Positions 23,344 to 32,249 of a stretch of 64,000 bases of DNA are shown piece by piece (position 1 is the stretch's first letter; each line of letters begins with the position of its first letter). Source of the stretch: JAWKOK01 sp963698255 (lineage in GTDB: Bacteria > Chloroflexota > Anaerolineae > Caldilineales > Caldilineaceae). Below the pieces are notes generated by a model. The model was not told the DNA's origin, searched no databases, and worked only from the letters and a program-made list of their open reading frames with translations. The DNA is taken from NCBI GenBank assembly GCA_963698255.1, contig CAVOQD010000024.1, forward strand, positions 186,001 to 250,000, written 5' to 3'. The position numbers were made by a program, and so were the translations under genes.

Positions 23344-23760
23344 TCATTCTTTGGGTAAGCCGTCAGGATTGCGCATTGGATAAAGCGTGACCGCGATTGA
23401 GCAATCCGCATCGGCCACAGAGCGGACGACGTGGGCCGAGATGGTGTGGACGTACGCCCAAGTATCCGCGCAGTGAAAACCAATGTTGAATTCACGCACG
23501 TGGCATGCATCGAATTCCGCCCTGGCGGCCGGCGACAGTGCCTTGATCGCGTAGATCATTGCAAGGATGTCCGTTTCGGCATCTCGAGTTGAGTTCTCTT
23601 CCCGATGCGATGATTCCACGATTGAGTGCCAATGTCCATCATCTCCCTGCGTGTAGCGAAGAACGGCGCAAGTTGCGTCAAGTTCACGATGAAGACTATC
23701 GAAAGGGGTTTCCGATTTTAGATCGAAGTCGGTATTGGCGTACTCGGTGTCGATTTTCAT
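23344..23760 (-). CDS. Hypothetical protein
   Basis: I do not recognise this 138-residue protein. It begins MKIDTEYANTDFDLKSETPF, is acidic and soluble, and has a recurring pattern of helices (TDILAMIYAIKALSPAARAEF) followed by strands (REFNIGFHCADTWAYVHTIS). The 23171-23343 gap upstream of the ATPase gene contains no recognisable gene. The start at 23760 is chosen over 23799 because the upstream residues overlap weak coding sequence. Confidence 0.5.
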   Translation of the reverse strand: MKIDTEYANTDFDLKSETPFDSLHRELDATCAVLRYTQGDDGHWHSIVESSHREENSTRDAETDILAMIYAIKALSPAARAEFDACHVREFNIGFHCADTWAYVHTISAHVVRSVADADCSIAVTLYPMRNPDGLPKE

Positions 23761-23873
23761 TGGGGGTACGCGAGCTCCTTGTGGCACAACGCTTCGCATC
23801 AGCGGCCAAGAAAAACGGGTGACGCTGACTGGCCGACCGAATGCAATGATTAGGCAGTGTGGCCGAAAATCGC

Positions 23874-24350
23874 CTAGATGCGCGGTTCTCTGGGTTCAAG
23901 CTCGTCGGGTGTTGGTTTCTGGAAGAGCGCAATCCATGGCTTCATCATGGCTTTGGGAATGTGGAAACTTGTCTGCGATCGCTGCGAATTCCTGACTGCC
24001 AGGCGTCGCATCAGTTCATCTTCCGGCACGTCCAGGAAGTGCACTTCACTCCTAGCCCCAAGCTGCTCTGCTCGCAATCGATAATCTTCACGTTCTTCTT
24101 GCGCCCAGAAGCCAAAATCGAGGATCACATTCGTTCCCAATACAAGTGTCCGACTGGCGATGTTCCACAGCATGGCCTCGATCAACGCATGCCTGGCGTC
24201 ATGATCTGGTTCCTCTGCATCTTGTCCAAAGAGACGTACGTGCCATTCATCGGGTGTCAGTCGAAGCGCAGCTTTCTCACGCTCAAGCCTTTGAGCAAGC
24301 GTTGTTTTTCCTGAACAGGGAAGTCCAACCATCAAATGGAGAGTTGCCAC
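23874..24350 (-). CDS. P-loop kinase-like ATPase (zeta-toxin/chloramphenicol phosphotransferase-like)
   Basis: A small cytoplasmic P-loop NTPase of 158 aa. Walker A is MVGLPCSGKTTLAQRL; an RLTPDEWHVRLFG segment follows, and LVLGTNVILDFGFWAQEERE resembles the substrate-binding region of zeta-toxin/CPT-like kinases. The final part is mostly helical. It is intact. The phosphorylated substrate (small molecule, nucleotide or RNA end) cannot be inferred. Confidence 0.75.
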   Translation of the reverse strand: MATLHLMVGLPCSGKTTLAQRLEREKAALRLTPDEWHVRLFGQDAEEPDHDARHALIEAMLWNIASRTLVLGTNVILDFGFWAQEEREDYRLRAEQLGARSEVHFLDVPEDELMRRLAVRNSQRSQTSFHIPKAMMKPWIALFQKPTPDELEPREPRI

Positions 24351-24476
24351 ACTTTGTACTACCAGAATTCACATACGAGCCGCCTAATGTTAGCATAACC
24401 TGTTCTCGACGCAGGAGGGAAGCTGGTTCATGCAAGTTTTGGTGCCCTTCCGTTCATGACGAGAAACTAAACCCCA

Positions 24477-24864
24477 TTATCCATGAGGCCACGTGCAATC
24501 ATGCAGCTGCCGAACCAGAATGGCGTAAAGCACCGCAGCGAGGACGAGCGCCGACCGCTGCAATGCCCATCCTATTCCTTTGAAGTCGGCCCGTTTTTCC
24601 CGTTTCCGAGGAAGGGATGAGAATGATCCCAAGTAAACCCAGGAGAATAAGAGGAAATCCCTTGATCCAGCCAGATGCGAAGAAGTATTGCAGCTGAAGT
24701 AGCCACGGCCCAAGAGTTCGAAAAGCACTGTCGGTTCGGTATTCACCCGTGTCGTCGAACATGAATGGGTGAAGAAGATCCGCCCAGAACATTCCAGAAA
24801 TGAGCACTACCCCGGAAATGAGTGCGATCCAAGCCAAGATGCTCACTGTTCTTTGTCGTTTCAT
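24477..24864 (-). CDS. Small membrane protein, hypothetical (frameshifted)
   Basis: Starts MKRQRTVSILAWIALISGVV and has three probable membrane helices: residues 7-28, a middle helix around FPLILLGLLGIILI, and after a frame break near 24595 a last helix QRSALVLAAVLYAILVRQL before the stop at 24477. No family recognised. Confidence 0.5.
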
Positions 24865-25284
24865 TAGCATCAGCAACGAATGAGGATTATGCGGCGTGAA
24901 GAGAATCAAGGTGTCACCAAGCCCGATTGCCGCCGCGGCATAATCTGTGTTGAAGTAAGCCGGTGGGACCGGACTCTCTATGGAAATTCAGTCCTGTTTC
25001 CGTGGTTTCGGGATGTCCGAGACAGGCACCCAGGTGCCCTCATTGTAGCCAATGATCGAGCTGGCAGCAACAGGGTGCAATGCAACCCAGTGTGATTGCC
25101 GCCGGTTGTGGCGACGAAGAAGCCAAACCAGCGTGACAAACGCACCTTGACAGAGCTTCGTTGGCTGGCTCAGGGTAGGAGTTCGGACAACCGGTGTTGC
25201 AGGAAGCGATGGACAAACGAGTCGGCGGACAGAGTAATGGTCCGCGTAATCAAACATGATCATCCCGCGACGAACCATATTCGA
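24865..25284. other. Gap with no supported gene
   Basis: About 420 bp between the small membrane protein and the sulfatase. A 96-codon minus-strand frame spans most of the right half, but it has no ribosome-binding site, motif or plausible composition. No repeat or promoter stands out. Confidence 0.4.
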
Positions 25285-26717
25285 TCAGCGCGGCCGAGTC
25301 CGTCCTTCACGCCGCTGACGCTCCAACAGTGCGCCCAATTCGACAACCACATCCGGTCGTTCATTCCACAGGTTGTGCTGCTCGGCAGGGTCCGTCTCCA
25401 TGTTGTAGAGCTGGCCGATGGGGCCGCCCGGCTGTTGGCTCAACGCTGACCGGCTCGCTGAAGCCGCCGGAGCCCAGGCCCAGCACCAGTTTCCACTGCC
25501 CCTGGCGAATCGAGAACATGCCATCGCCCGAATGATGGACCAGCGCCTCGCGGATCGGCTGCTGTGCGCCTCGCCGGCGAGGGCGGGCAGGATGTTGTAA
25601 GAGTCCTCGCCCGCGTCCTCGGGCAGATCGACGCCGGCGATGGCGGCGAAGGTGGCCATCATGTCGGAGAGGCAGACCAGATCGTCGCTGGACGTGCTTC
25701 CGGCCGGGATGCGTGCCCGGCCAGCGGGCCACCAACGGCTCGCGATGGCCGCCGTCCCAGATGTCGGCCTTCTGCCCGCGCAGCGAACCGTTGGTCGGAT
25801 GGCCGTAGGTCTCGCCGTCGGCGCAGGTGAGGCGACCGCCGTTGTCGCTGGTGACCATGATCAGCGTGTTGTCGGCCTGCCCCGTCCGGTCCAGGGCGTC
25901 CAGCACCTGGCCGACCACCCAGTCGAAGAGCACGACCATGTCGCCGCGGTCGCCGGCCTCCGAGGCGCCGACCACGAAGTCGGGGCGCACGTCGCAGGGG
26001 CGGTGGGGCGAGGCCGGGGTCAGGTAGAGGAAGAAGGGGCGCCTCATCGTCGCGCTGCGGACTCGATCAAGTCGACGGCCTTGGCCGCAAAGGTGATGTC
26101 CACCTGATCGTCCTGCCAGTCCGGCGTCTGCATGCCCTTGCGCTGCTGGTTGTAGTAGATTTCCTTCTCGCGGTCGGGAATGCCCACGGTGTGGTCGTCC
26201 TCGATGAAGCAGTAGGGCGGCATGTCCAGCGAGCCGGCGATGCCGAAGTAGGAGTCGAAGCCCAGCGTCGGTCGGTCCGTTGCCGATGGGCGCGCTGTGG
26301 TCGATGTCGAAGCCGTCCAGGCTCCAGGCCGGGTTGCCGAAGTCGATGATCGGTCTCGTTGCTGCCGTCGGTCCGCTGCCAGTCCAGACCCACGTGCCAC
26401 TTGCCCACGGCCGCCGTGCGATAGCCGGCCTGCTTGAGCAGCGAGGCCACGGTCAGCCGCTCCGGCTCGATCAGCGGCGCGCCGTAGCCGCCCAGCACCC
26501 AGCGCTTGAGCCCGCCGCGCCAGGCATAGCGCCCGGTCAGCACGGCGTAGCGGCTGGGCGTGCAGACCGCGGAGGACGAGTGGGCGTCGGTCAAGCGCAC
26601 GCCCTCGGCCGCGATGCGATCCATGTGGGGCGTGGGGATCTTGGTCGCGCCGTAGCAGCCCAGATCGCCGTAGCCCATGTCGTCGGCCATGATGTAGATG
26701 ATGTTCGGTTTGCTCAT
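25285..26717 (-). CDS. Sulfatase (arylsulfatase family), frameshifted
   Basis: A type I sulfatase, a metal-dependent hydrolase of sulfate esters, often on glycans. The start at 26717 gives SKPNIIYIMADDMGYGDLGC, with the metal-binding DD. The formylglycine motif is complete (AVCTPSRYAVLTGR). VTSDNGG carries further metal ligands and YNMETDPAEQHNL is the usual C-terminal signature. Frame breaks occur near 26350, 26050, 25730 and 25480. No signal peptide is seen, so it is probably cytoplasmic. The GH92 mannosidase nearby suggests host- or plant-glycan use. Confidence 0.85.
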
Positions 26718-26766
26718 GATTGCGGATCACCTTTCCAGGTAAAGATGTTAGGTTGCTGCTTCAATG

Positions 26767-26855
26767 GACCGCGGATTTGGCGGATTAAGCGGACGAAACC
26801 GGATTGATTCGGATTTTATCCGCGATAATCAGCCTCATCCGCCGAATCCGCGGTC
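26767..26855. repeat. GACCGCGGATT hairpin element, copy 1
   Basis: GACCGCGGATTTGGCGGAT at the left pairs with ATCCGCCGAATCCGCGGTC at the right, around an AT-rich interior. Related elements lie at 30458-30548, 35463-35553 and, in weaker form, 55828-55933 and 47020-47055. Confidence 0.65.
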
Positions 26856-26857
26856 TA

Positions 26858-27421
26858 TCAATGTGTTGCTGTGCAGTCCTCTTCCCAATAGGATTCGAGC
26901 GCTACGCCCAGCCCATCGGCCAGGCGATTGACGTAGGCGTAGTAGCCGGTCACCTGGTTGATGTCGAGAATGGCACGGTCGGAAAAATCGGCGTCTCGCA
27001 GGGCCTGGACATCGCTTTGAGCCATGGCCCAAGGCTCGCGTGTCAGTTTGGCGGCGTAGTCGAGCATGGCTCGATCTGCTGCGCTGATGATTGCCGTTGT
27101 ATAGTCGTCGGCCAGTTGCTCGACCAGACGATCGTCCTCTGTCAGCCGACGGAGACCCGCTCCGTGATGGTTCAGTCAGTAGTGGCAGCGGTTGATCTTG
27201 GAGACGACGACCGCGATCATCTCGCGTTGCGCACGCGTCAGATCGGAGCGCCCGCGCATGAGCGTACTGTAGATCTCGAAATGCGCCTTGAGCGAGGGCA
27301 CGTTGAGGCTGTGGATCTTCATGATGTTGTCCACGCCGCCCCAAGGCTCGACCATCTTGGCGTACAACTCGGCCAATCGTCCGGTCGCTTCGTCCTCGTT
27401 GATTACGTCGATCCAGGCCAT
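26858..27421 (-). CDS. AhpD-like peroxidase-related protein with in-frame UGA at CxxU (candidate selenoprotein)
   Basis: A protein of the carboxymuconolactone-decarboxylase/AhpD superfamily, peroxidase-related subgroup, about 188 codons. The frame from 27421 runs without a shift to 26858 but contains one TGA at 27178-27176. The TGA falls exactly at the second Cys of the E-x11-C-x2-C-x3-H active site: REMIAVVVSKINRCHY, then UGA, then LNHHGAG. A hairpin 10 nt after the UGA resembles a bacterial SECIS. Downstream sequence (…NQVTGYYAYVNRLADGLG) is fully family-like, so this is readthrough or Sec insertion, or a point error, not gene decay. The likely role is thiol/peroxide chemistry. Confidence 0.75.
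27149..27165 (-). promoter_or_regulatory. Candidate bacterial SECIS hairpin
   Basis: In the mRNA sense, ACGGAG-CGGGU-CUCCGU forms a 6-bp stem with a 5-nt loop containing GGU. It starts 10 nt after the UGA. Spacing and the GGU(C) apical feature resemble the fdhF SECIS. The stem is short, so it is supportive but not proof. Confidence 0.5.
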
Positions 27422-27630
27422 TGCGTCTCCTTTACGGCTGAGGCGAATTTCGTGCTACGCCAGTTGGGATGATAGTCTCAACTCTATTGCAGCTTGCCGG
27501 CGGGCAGTCCAATGCATTTTACCGGATCAGACCTCAGATAGTTGATTTTCGATCGTGTGTATCAGAGCACCGTGTATCGGGGTGCCGGGGGATCCCGTGA
27601 ACCAATTACTTGACGGAGAGAGGGAACGCT

Positions 27631-29904
27631 ATGGACAAGCAGCCAGTAGACTGGGTCGATCCGCTGATCGATTCCGCCAACCGTCGGTTTTTCTTCCTGA
27701 CCACGGCCAGCCATCCGTTCGGCATGGTCAATCTGAGTCCGGACACGCGCGTGGGGCTGGAGGCGTGGGGCAGCGGCTATCGCTACGACGATGAGTTCGT
27801 CCACTGGTTCAGCCATGTCCATGCCTGGCAGCTCTGCGCCATCCCGGTGATGCCGACCATGGGGCAACTCAAAGGGCATCACGGGTCCGACGCCTACAAG
27901 TCTCGATTTTCGCATAGCGATGAAGTTGCTCAACCCGGCTACCATGCCGTCACCCTGGAAGACTACGGCATCCGAGCGGAGCTGACGGCGACTGCCCGCG
28001 TGGGCTTCCACCGCTACACCTTTGATCGTGACGGCGATGCCTGGATCATCTTTGGGCTGGGCGAGGCCATCATGTTGCCCATGTCCGACTGCTTCGTGGA
28101 GCAGGTCGATGGCCGCGACGTGAGCGGCTACGTCGAGAATGAACGTACGCGCCGGCGACCCAAACGGACCAAGATCTTCTTCGACGCAGCCTTTGACCGC
28201 GAGATCGAGGAGATCCGCGCCTGGCGAGACGGCGAGCTTGAGCCGTTCAACACGGCCATGGCAGGGCCGGGCATCGGCATCGCGGTTCGCTTCACCGTCA
28301 AGCGGGGCGATGTCATCCAGCTCAAGGTGGCCATCTCCTATTGCGGGCGCGAGCAGGCTAGGCTCAATCGAACAAGCGAACTGCCCGGTTGGGACTTCGA
28401 CCGGGTGTGCGACAGGAAGCCCGCGACACCTGGAACCAGTGGCTGGGTCGCATCGAGGTCGAAGGCGGGACCGACGCGCAGCAGACCAAGTTCTACACCG
28501 ATCTCTTCCATGCGCTCAAAGGGCGACGCCGGGTCAGCGATGTCGACGGAAAGTACATCGACAACACCGGCGACCTGCCGATCGTGCGACAGATCCCGCT
28601 GGACGAGAACGGTCGCCCGCTCTACGACCATCACAACTCGGACGCCTTCTGGGGCGCGGCGTGGAGTCTCAATCTGCTCTGGTCGCTGGCCTGGCCCGAG
28701 GTCACCAGCAGCTTCTGCAACACTTTGGTCGACATGTACCGCAACGGCGGCCTGATCCCGCGCGGCCCCTCCGGCGGCAACTACACCTTCGTCATGACCA
28801 GCCCGACATCGACAACGTTTCTGGTCTCGGCCTGGATGATGGGCATCCGCACGTTCGACATCGAAACGGCCTACGAGGGCATGCTCAAGAACCACGGGCC
28901 GGACGGTCTGATGGCCAAGGCCGGCTATGAGCACTACACCAACATCGGCGGCGGCGCTGAGTTCTACCTGGAGCGCGGCTACGTGCCCATGGGCATCCAG
29001 GCCGATGCTTTTCATGTCCACGCCGCGGCCACCATGACCCTCGAATACGCCTACCACGACTGGGCGCTGTCTGAGCTGGCCGGTCTGCTGGGCAGGATGG
29101 ATGAACAGGCGGCCCTGGCCCGGCGAGCGAGCAATTATCGCAATCTCTGGAATGCCGAATCTCGCTTCTTCCAACCGCGCGGCATGGACGGCCAGTTCAT
29201 GCCCGACTTCGATCCCATGTCGCCCGCCGGCTGGGTGGAGGGCAACGGCCATCACTACCGTTGGTTCGTGCCCCACAACGTGGCCGATCTGATCGATCTG
29301 TTCGGCGGACGAGACGGCCTTCGTCGATGAACTCGACGCCCTCTTCACTGCGGCCGAACCCAGCAACTTCATCGCACCCCACGCCGAACACGAGACCGAG
29401 GTCATGGACTACGGCAACCAGCCCTGTATGTATCTGGCGCATCTCTTCAACTACGCGGGCGCGCCCTGGCTGACCCAGAAGTGGGTGCGGCGCGTGATGG
29501 AGGCGACCAAGAGCGACATCACGCCCTACGGCGGCTACGGCGGTGACGAAGACCAGGGGCAGATGGGCAGCCTGAACGCACTGATGGCCATCGGGCTTTT
29601 CAACGTTCACGGCGGCTGCGATCGCGAGCCGTTCTACGAGATCTCCAGTCCCATCTTCGACAAGGTCACCATCCACCTCAACCCGCAATACCATCCCGGC
29701 GGCGCCTTTGTGATCGAGACCGAGAACAACGGGCCGGGACCGCGCTACATCCAATCGGCTACGCTCAACGACAAGGCACTGACCCGGCCATGGTTCCATC
29801 ACCGGGCGTTGGCTGCGGGCGGCACGTTGCAGATTGTGCTGGGTGAAAAACCGAATGAGCAATGGGGCAGCGAGCCGGAAGATGCGCCGCCGTCCATGAG
29901 GTAG
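27631..29904 (+). CDS. GH92 family alpha-mannosidase (frameshifted)
   Basis: Glycoside hydrolase family 92 enzymes are Ca-dependent exo-alpha-mannosidases that act on N-glycans. The N-terminal beta-sandwich domain starts at 27631 (DWVDPLIDSAN, FGMVNLSPD), preceded by GGAGAGAGGG. The catalytic (alpha/alpha)6 domain contains FYTDLFHAL, HNSDAFWGAAWSL, GYVPMG and WVEGNGHHYRWFVPHNVADLI, and near the end GGYGGDEDQGQMGSLNALMA. Frame breaks lie near 28400 and 29310. About 757 residues. No signal peptide, so it would act on imported oligosaccharides. Confidence 0.85.
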
Positions 29905-30025
29905 GGGGTAGGGTTGTCGCCAATTTGTAGACACACTGCTGCTATGATTGGGGTGAAGTCCGACTCTGTCACAAGCCGAAGACCGATTATCTGCGTTCTC
30001 TGTGTGCAAACGATTGGAGGGGATC

Positions 30026-30415
30026 ATGGCGCAAATGGTCGTGTTGGTGATGGACGAACTGGCGAAGGTTGCCCGCGTGCTGGAGGCCTGGCGAAACGCC
30101 GGCGTAACGGGCATCACGATTTGGGATAGCCGCGGACTGGGGCGGACACTTCATTATCGAAGCGCCCTGGACGGTCTCCCGCTGATGCCGAGTTTGGAGT
30201 GGCTGATGCAGCCCCGCGAGGACGAGCACTGCACGCTTTTCACAATTGTGGACAGCGACGAGTTGGTTGATAGGCTGATCGATGCGACCGAAAGGATCAC
30301 CGGCTCGCTGGACGGCGAAGATCGGGGCATTCTTTTCGTGTTGCCCGTGCTGCGTGCCGTTGGCGTTCGTTCGACGAGGGAGCAATCGCTTGCCGCGGTG
30401 GCCGGTCTGAACTGA
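30026..30415 (+). CDS. PII-like small protein (tentative)
   Basis: A 129-residue protein from an ATG with GGAGGGG upstream. The pattern resembles the PII/GlnB fold: strand MVVLVM, helix ELAKVARVLEAWRNAG, strand GITIWDSRG, then HCTLFTIVDSDELVDRLID and a terminal strand GILFVLPVLRAVGV. The T-loop region is divergent and lacks the uridylylated Tyr motif. It may bind a nucleotide or act as a simple homotrimeric sensor. The fold call is inference from the pattern only. Confidence 0.5.
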   Translation: MAQMVVLVMDELAKVARVLEAWRNAGVTGITIWDSRGLGRTLHYRSALDGLPLMPSLEWLMQPREDEHCTLFTIVDSDELVDRLIDATERITGSLDGEDRGILFVLPVLRAVGVRSTREQSLAAVAGLN

Positions 30416-30457
30416 GGGCCATTCTATCGGCCATCGGGTGGTTGGCAATCCAGGAAT

Positions 30458-30548
30458 GGACCGCGGATTAGGCGAACCAGGCTGATTTTCGCGGATAAAA
30501 TCCGAACGGATCCGGTTTCATCCGCCGCATCCGCCTAATCCGCGGTCC
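30458..30548. repeat. GACCGCGGATT hairpin element, copy 2
   Basis: GGACCGCGGATTAGGCG pairs with CGCCTAATCCGCGGTCC at the far end. The interior holds GCGGATAAAATCCG, a nested hairpin. It fills most of the gap between the PII-like and SDR genes and may serve both converging transcripts as a terminator. Confidence 0.65.
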
Positions 30549-30582
30549 ATTTGCGTCGCAACCTGTACAGTTACGGTTGACT

Positions 30583-31371
30583 CTACGGATTGTCCTGGGG
30601 CTGCTCGCCCTTGACGCCGATGCCGCCGTCCACCTCATAGTTGGCGCCGGTGACAAAACTGGCCTCATCGGACGCCAGAAAGACGAAGACATTGGCCACC
30701 TCTTCGATGGTGCCGACCCGGCCAATCGGGTGCATGTCATCGAAGGCGTGGCGGAAATACTCGGGGTTCGACTGCTCTGCGAGGAAGTTGTGCAGCATGG
30801 GCGAATCAATGGTGCCGGGCGAGACTGTGTTGACGCGGATGCCGAGCCGGGCGTAGTCGGTGGACATGGCGCGGGCCAGGCCGATCAGCCCGGCCTTGGT
30901 GGCCGAATAGGCGGCGATGCCGGGCAAGCCGAGAATGCCGGTGACGCTTGCCATGTGGATTATGCTCCCGCGCCTGCGCTCCAGCATCTGCGGAATCACG
31001 GCCCGGCTCATCAGGTAGGCCCCGCGTAGATTGACGCGCAGGCAGAGGTCGAAGGCATCGGGCGATGTCTCATGCAGACGACCCGAGGGCATGACTGCGG
31101 CGTTGTTGACTAGCACGTCCACTGGCCCAAGAGCAGCGTTCACTTTGGCAATCGCTGCGTCGACCTGTGCCTCGTCACCCACATCCGCGCCCAGCGCCAG
31201 CGCATCGCCGCCCGCGGCGATGATGGCGGCGACGACTTCTTCACAACTCTCAGCACTCAAGTCGACCAGGCCGACACGCGCGCCTTCACGAGCATAGCGT
31301 TGAGCAATGCCGGCGCCGATGCCGCGGCCGGCCCCTGTCACAACGGCAACTTTTCCTTGTAGTCGGTTCAT
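30583..31371 (-). CDS. Short-chain dehydrogenase/reductase (SDR)
   Basis: A classical SDR oxidoreductase, 262 aa, intact. The Rossmann motif is TGAGRGIGAG; the structural NNAAV, catalytic Ser (MASVTG), Tyr-Lys (YSATKAG) and C-terminal FVTGANYEVDGG are all present. The residue after strand 2 is Asp (LVDLS), which favours NAD(H). It is divergently transcribed from a GntR regulator and stands beside a sugar importer, so a sugar or polyol dehydrogenase is the most likely role. Confidence 0.92.
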   Translation of the reverse strand: MNRLQGKVAVVTGAGRGIGAGIAQRYAREGARVGLVDLSAESCEEVVAAIIAAGGDALALGADVGDEAQVDAAIAKVNAALGPVDVLVNNAAVMPSGRLHETSPDAFDLCLRVNLRGAYLMSRAVIPQMLERRRGSIIHMASVTGILGLPGIAAYSATKAGLIGLARAMSTDYARLGIRVNTVSPGTIDSPMLHNFLAEQSNPEYFRHAFDDMHPIGRVGTIEEVANVFVFLASDEASFVTGANYEVDGGIGVKGEQPQDNP

Positions 31372-31383
31372 CGTTTTTCTCCC

Positions 31384-31413
31384 TTGACAATATGGCTAGG
31401 TTGGTACTATACT
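31384..31413 (+). promoter_or_regulatory. Sigma-70-type promoter for the gntR-transport operon
   Basis: TTGACA (31384-31389) and TATACT (31408-31413) are separated by 18 bp. The predicted transcription start falls at about 31420, directly at the left edge of a perfect palindrome, which suggests autoregulation. Confidence 0.6.
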
Positions 31414-31420
31414 GCCTCTG

Positions 31421-31440
31421 ATCGATTATCGATAATCGAT
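31421..31440. promoter_or_regulatory. Perfect 20-bp palindrome, probable GntR-family operator
   Basis: ATCGATTATCGATAATCGAT is a perfect dyad at the predicted start site of the gntR operon and in the control region of the divergent SDR gene. Its position fits binding by the adjacent FCD-type GntR regulator. Confidence 0.55.
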
Positions 31441-31488
31441 AACGAAAGCCCGGATTTCATCATACATACCGCTCCTCTTGCGTCGACC

Positions 31489-31516
31489 ATTTGGTATAGT
31501 GAATTTGGTATAGTGA
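31489..31516. repeat. Exact tandem 14-bp repeat ATTTGGTATAGTGA x2
   Basis: Two identical 14-bp units lie back to back between the palindrome and the gntR start. TTGGTATA resembles half-sites reported for FadR-like GntR proteins, so it may be a second regulator-binding region. It might also be a simple slippage duplication. Confidence 0.5.
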
Positions 31517-31571
31517 ATATTGGCCCCTTGCATCACTGCTGTCGAAATGCACCCTAGACTGAAGGCTGTCC

Positions 31572-32249
31572 ATGCAGAAGGTCAGGTCGCTAACAGATCA
31601 GATCTACGAGCGTCTGCGCGCCGACATCGTCACCGGGCGTCTTGAGGCCGATGTGCGGCTTGCCGAACTTGAGATCGCCGGCGCGATGGGCACCAGCCAG
31701 GCGCCGGTTCGTGAGGCGCTGCAGCGCTTGGAGCGCGACGGCCTGGTCGCCCGCAAAGGGCGCAGCTACACCTACGTCACTGACTATTCCATTGATGAGA
31801 TCTACGAGATCTTTGCAATCCGCTCCATTATTGAAGGTTTTGCCGCCAAACGCACAACCAAGACAATCACTGCCGACCAACTATCCGAACTGAATACCCT
31901 GATCGGGCTGATGCACGCTGCCGCCGATGACGGGGACATGGCGCTGTTGACAGAGTACGATCTGCTCTTTCATCGCGACATCTGTGAATGGTCAGGCAGC
32001 AGCGGACTTCTGCGCACATGGGAACCGCTCTACAGCCAGGTTCAACGTTTCGTCGTCCAGACAAACGTAAACCATTTTAACAGCCTTCATGAAATTGCCG
32101 AATCACATAATCCGATCGTCGAAGCCCTGAAGCAGGGAGACGAGGAAGCGGCGGCTTTGGCCGTCCAGGAGCATGTGATGCTGATCTGGTCCAAGATGGG
32201 GCCGGATGACAACCAGGAACCTAGAGGAGAGACCGATGTCGGAGAGTAA
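31572..32249 (+). CDS. GntR family transcriptional regulator (FCD domain)
   Basis: A FadR-subfamily regulator, 225 aa. The N-terminal winged helix is LTDQIYERLRADIVTGRLEAD…APVREALQRLERDGLV. The FCD ligand-binding domain has EIFAIRSIIEG, a metal-binding Asp/His set in YDLLFHRDIC and HNPIVEALKQGD. Such proteins respond to sugar acids or related carboxylates. Its last 14 bp overlap the permease gene, so it probably controls the import and catabolic genes downstream and itself. Confidence 0.9.
   Translation: MQKVRSLTDQIYERLRADIVTGRLEADVRLAELEIAGAMGTSQAPVREALQRLERDGLVARKGRSYTYVTDYSIDEIYEIFAIRSIIEGFAAKRTTKTITADQLSELNTLIGLMHAAADDGDMALLTEYDLLFHRDICEWSGSSGLLRTWEPLYSQVQRFVVQTNVNHFNSLHEIAESHNPIVEALKQGDEEAAALAVQEHVMLIWSKMGPDDNQEPRGETDVGE

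Noticed and set aside
24988..25278. 96-codon minus-strand open frame
   Set aside because: It has no ribosome-binding site, no recognisable motif, and an amino-acid pattern unlike a folded protein. Likely a chance frame in a gap.
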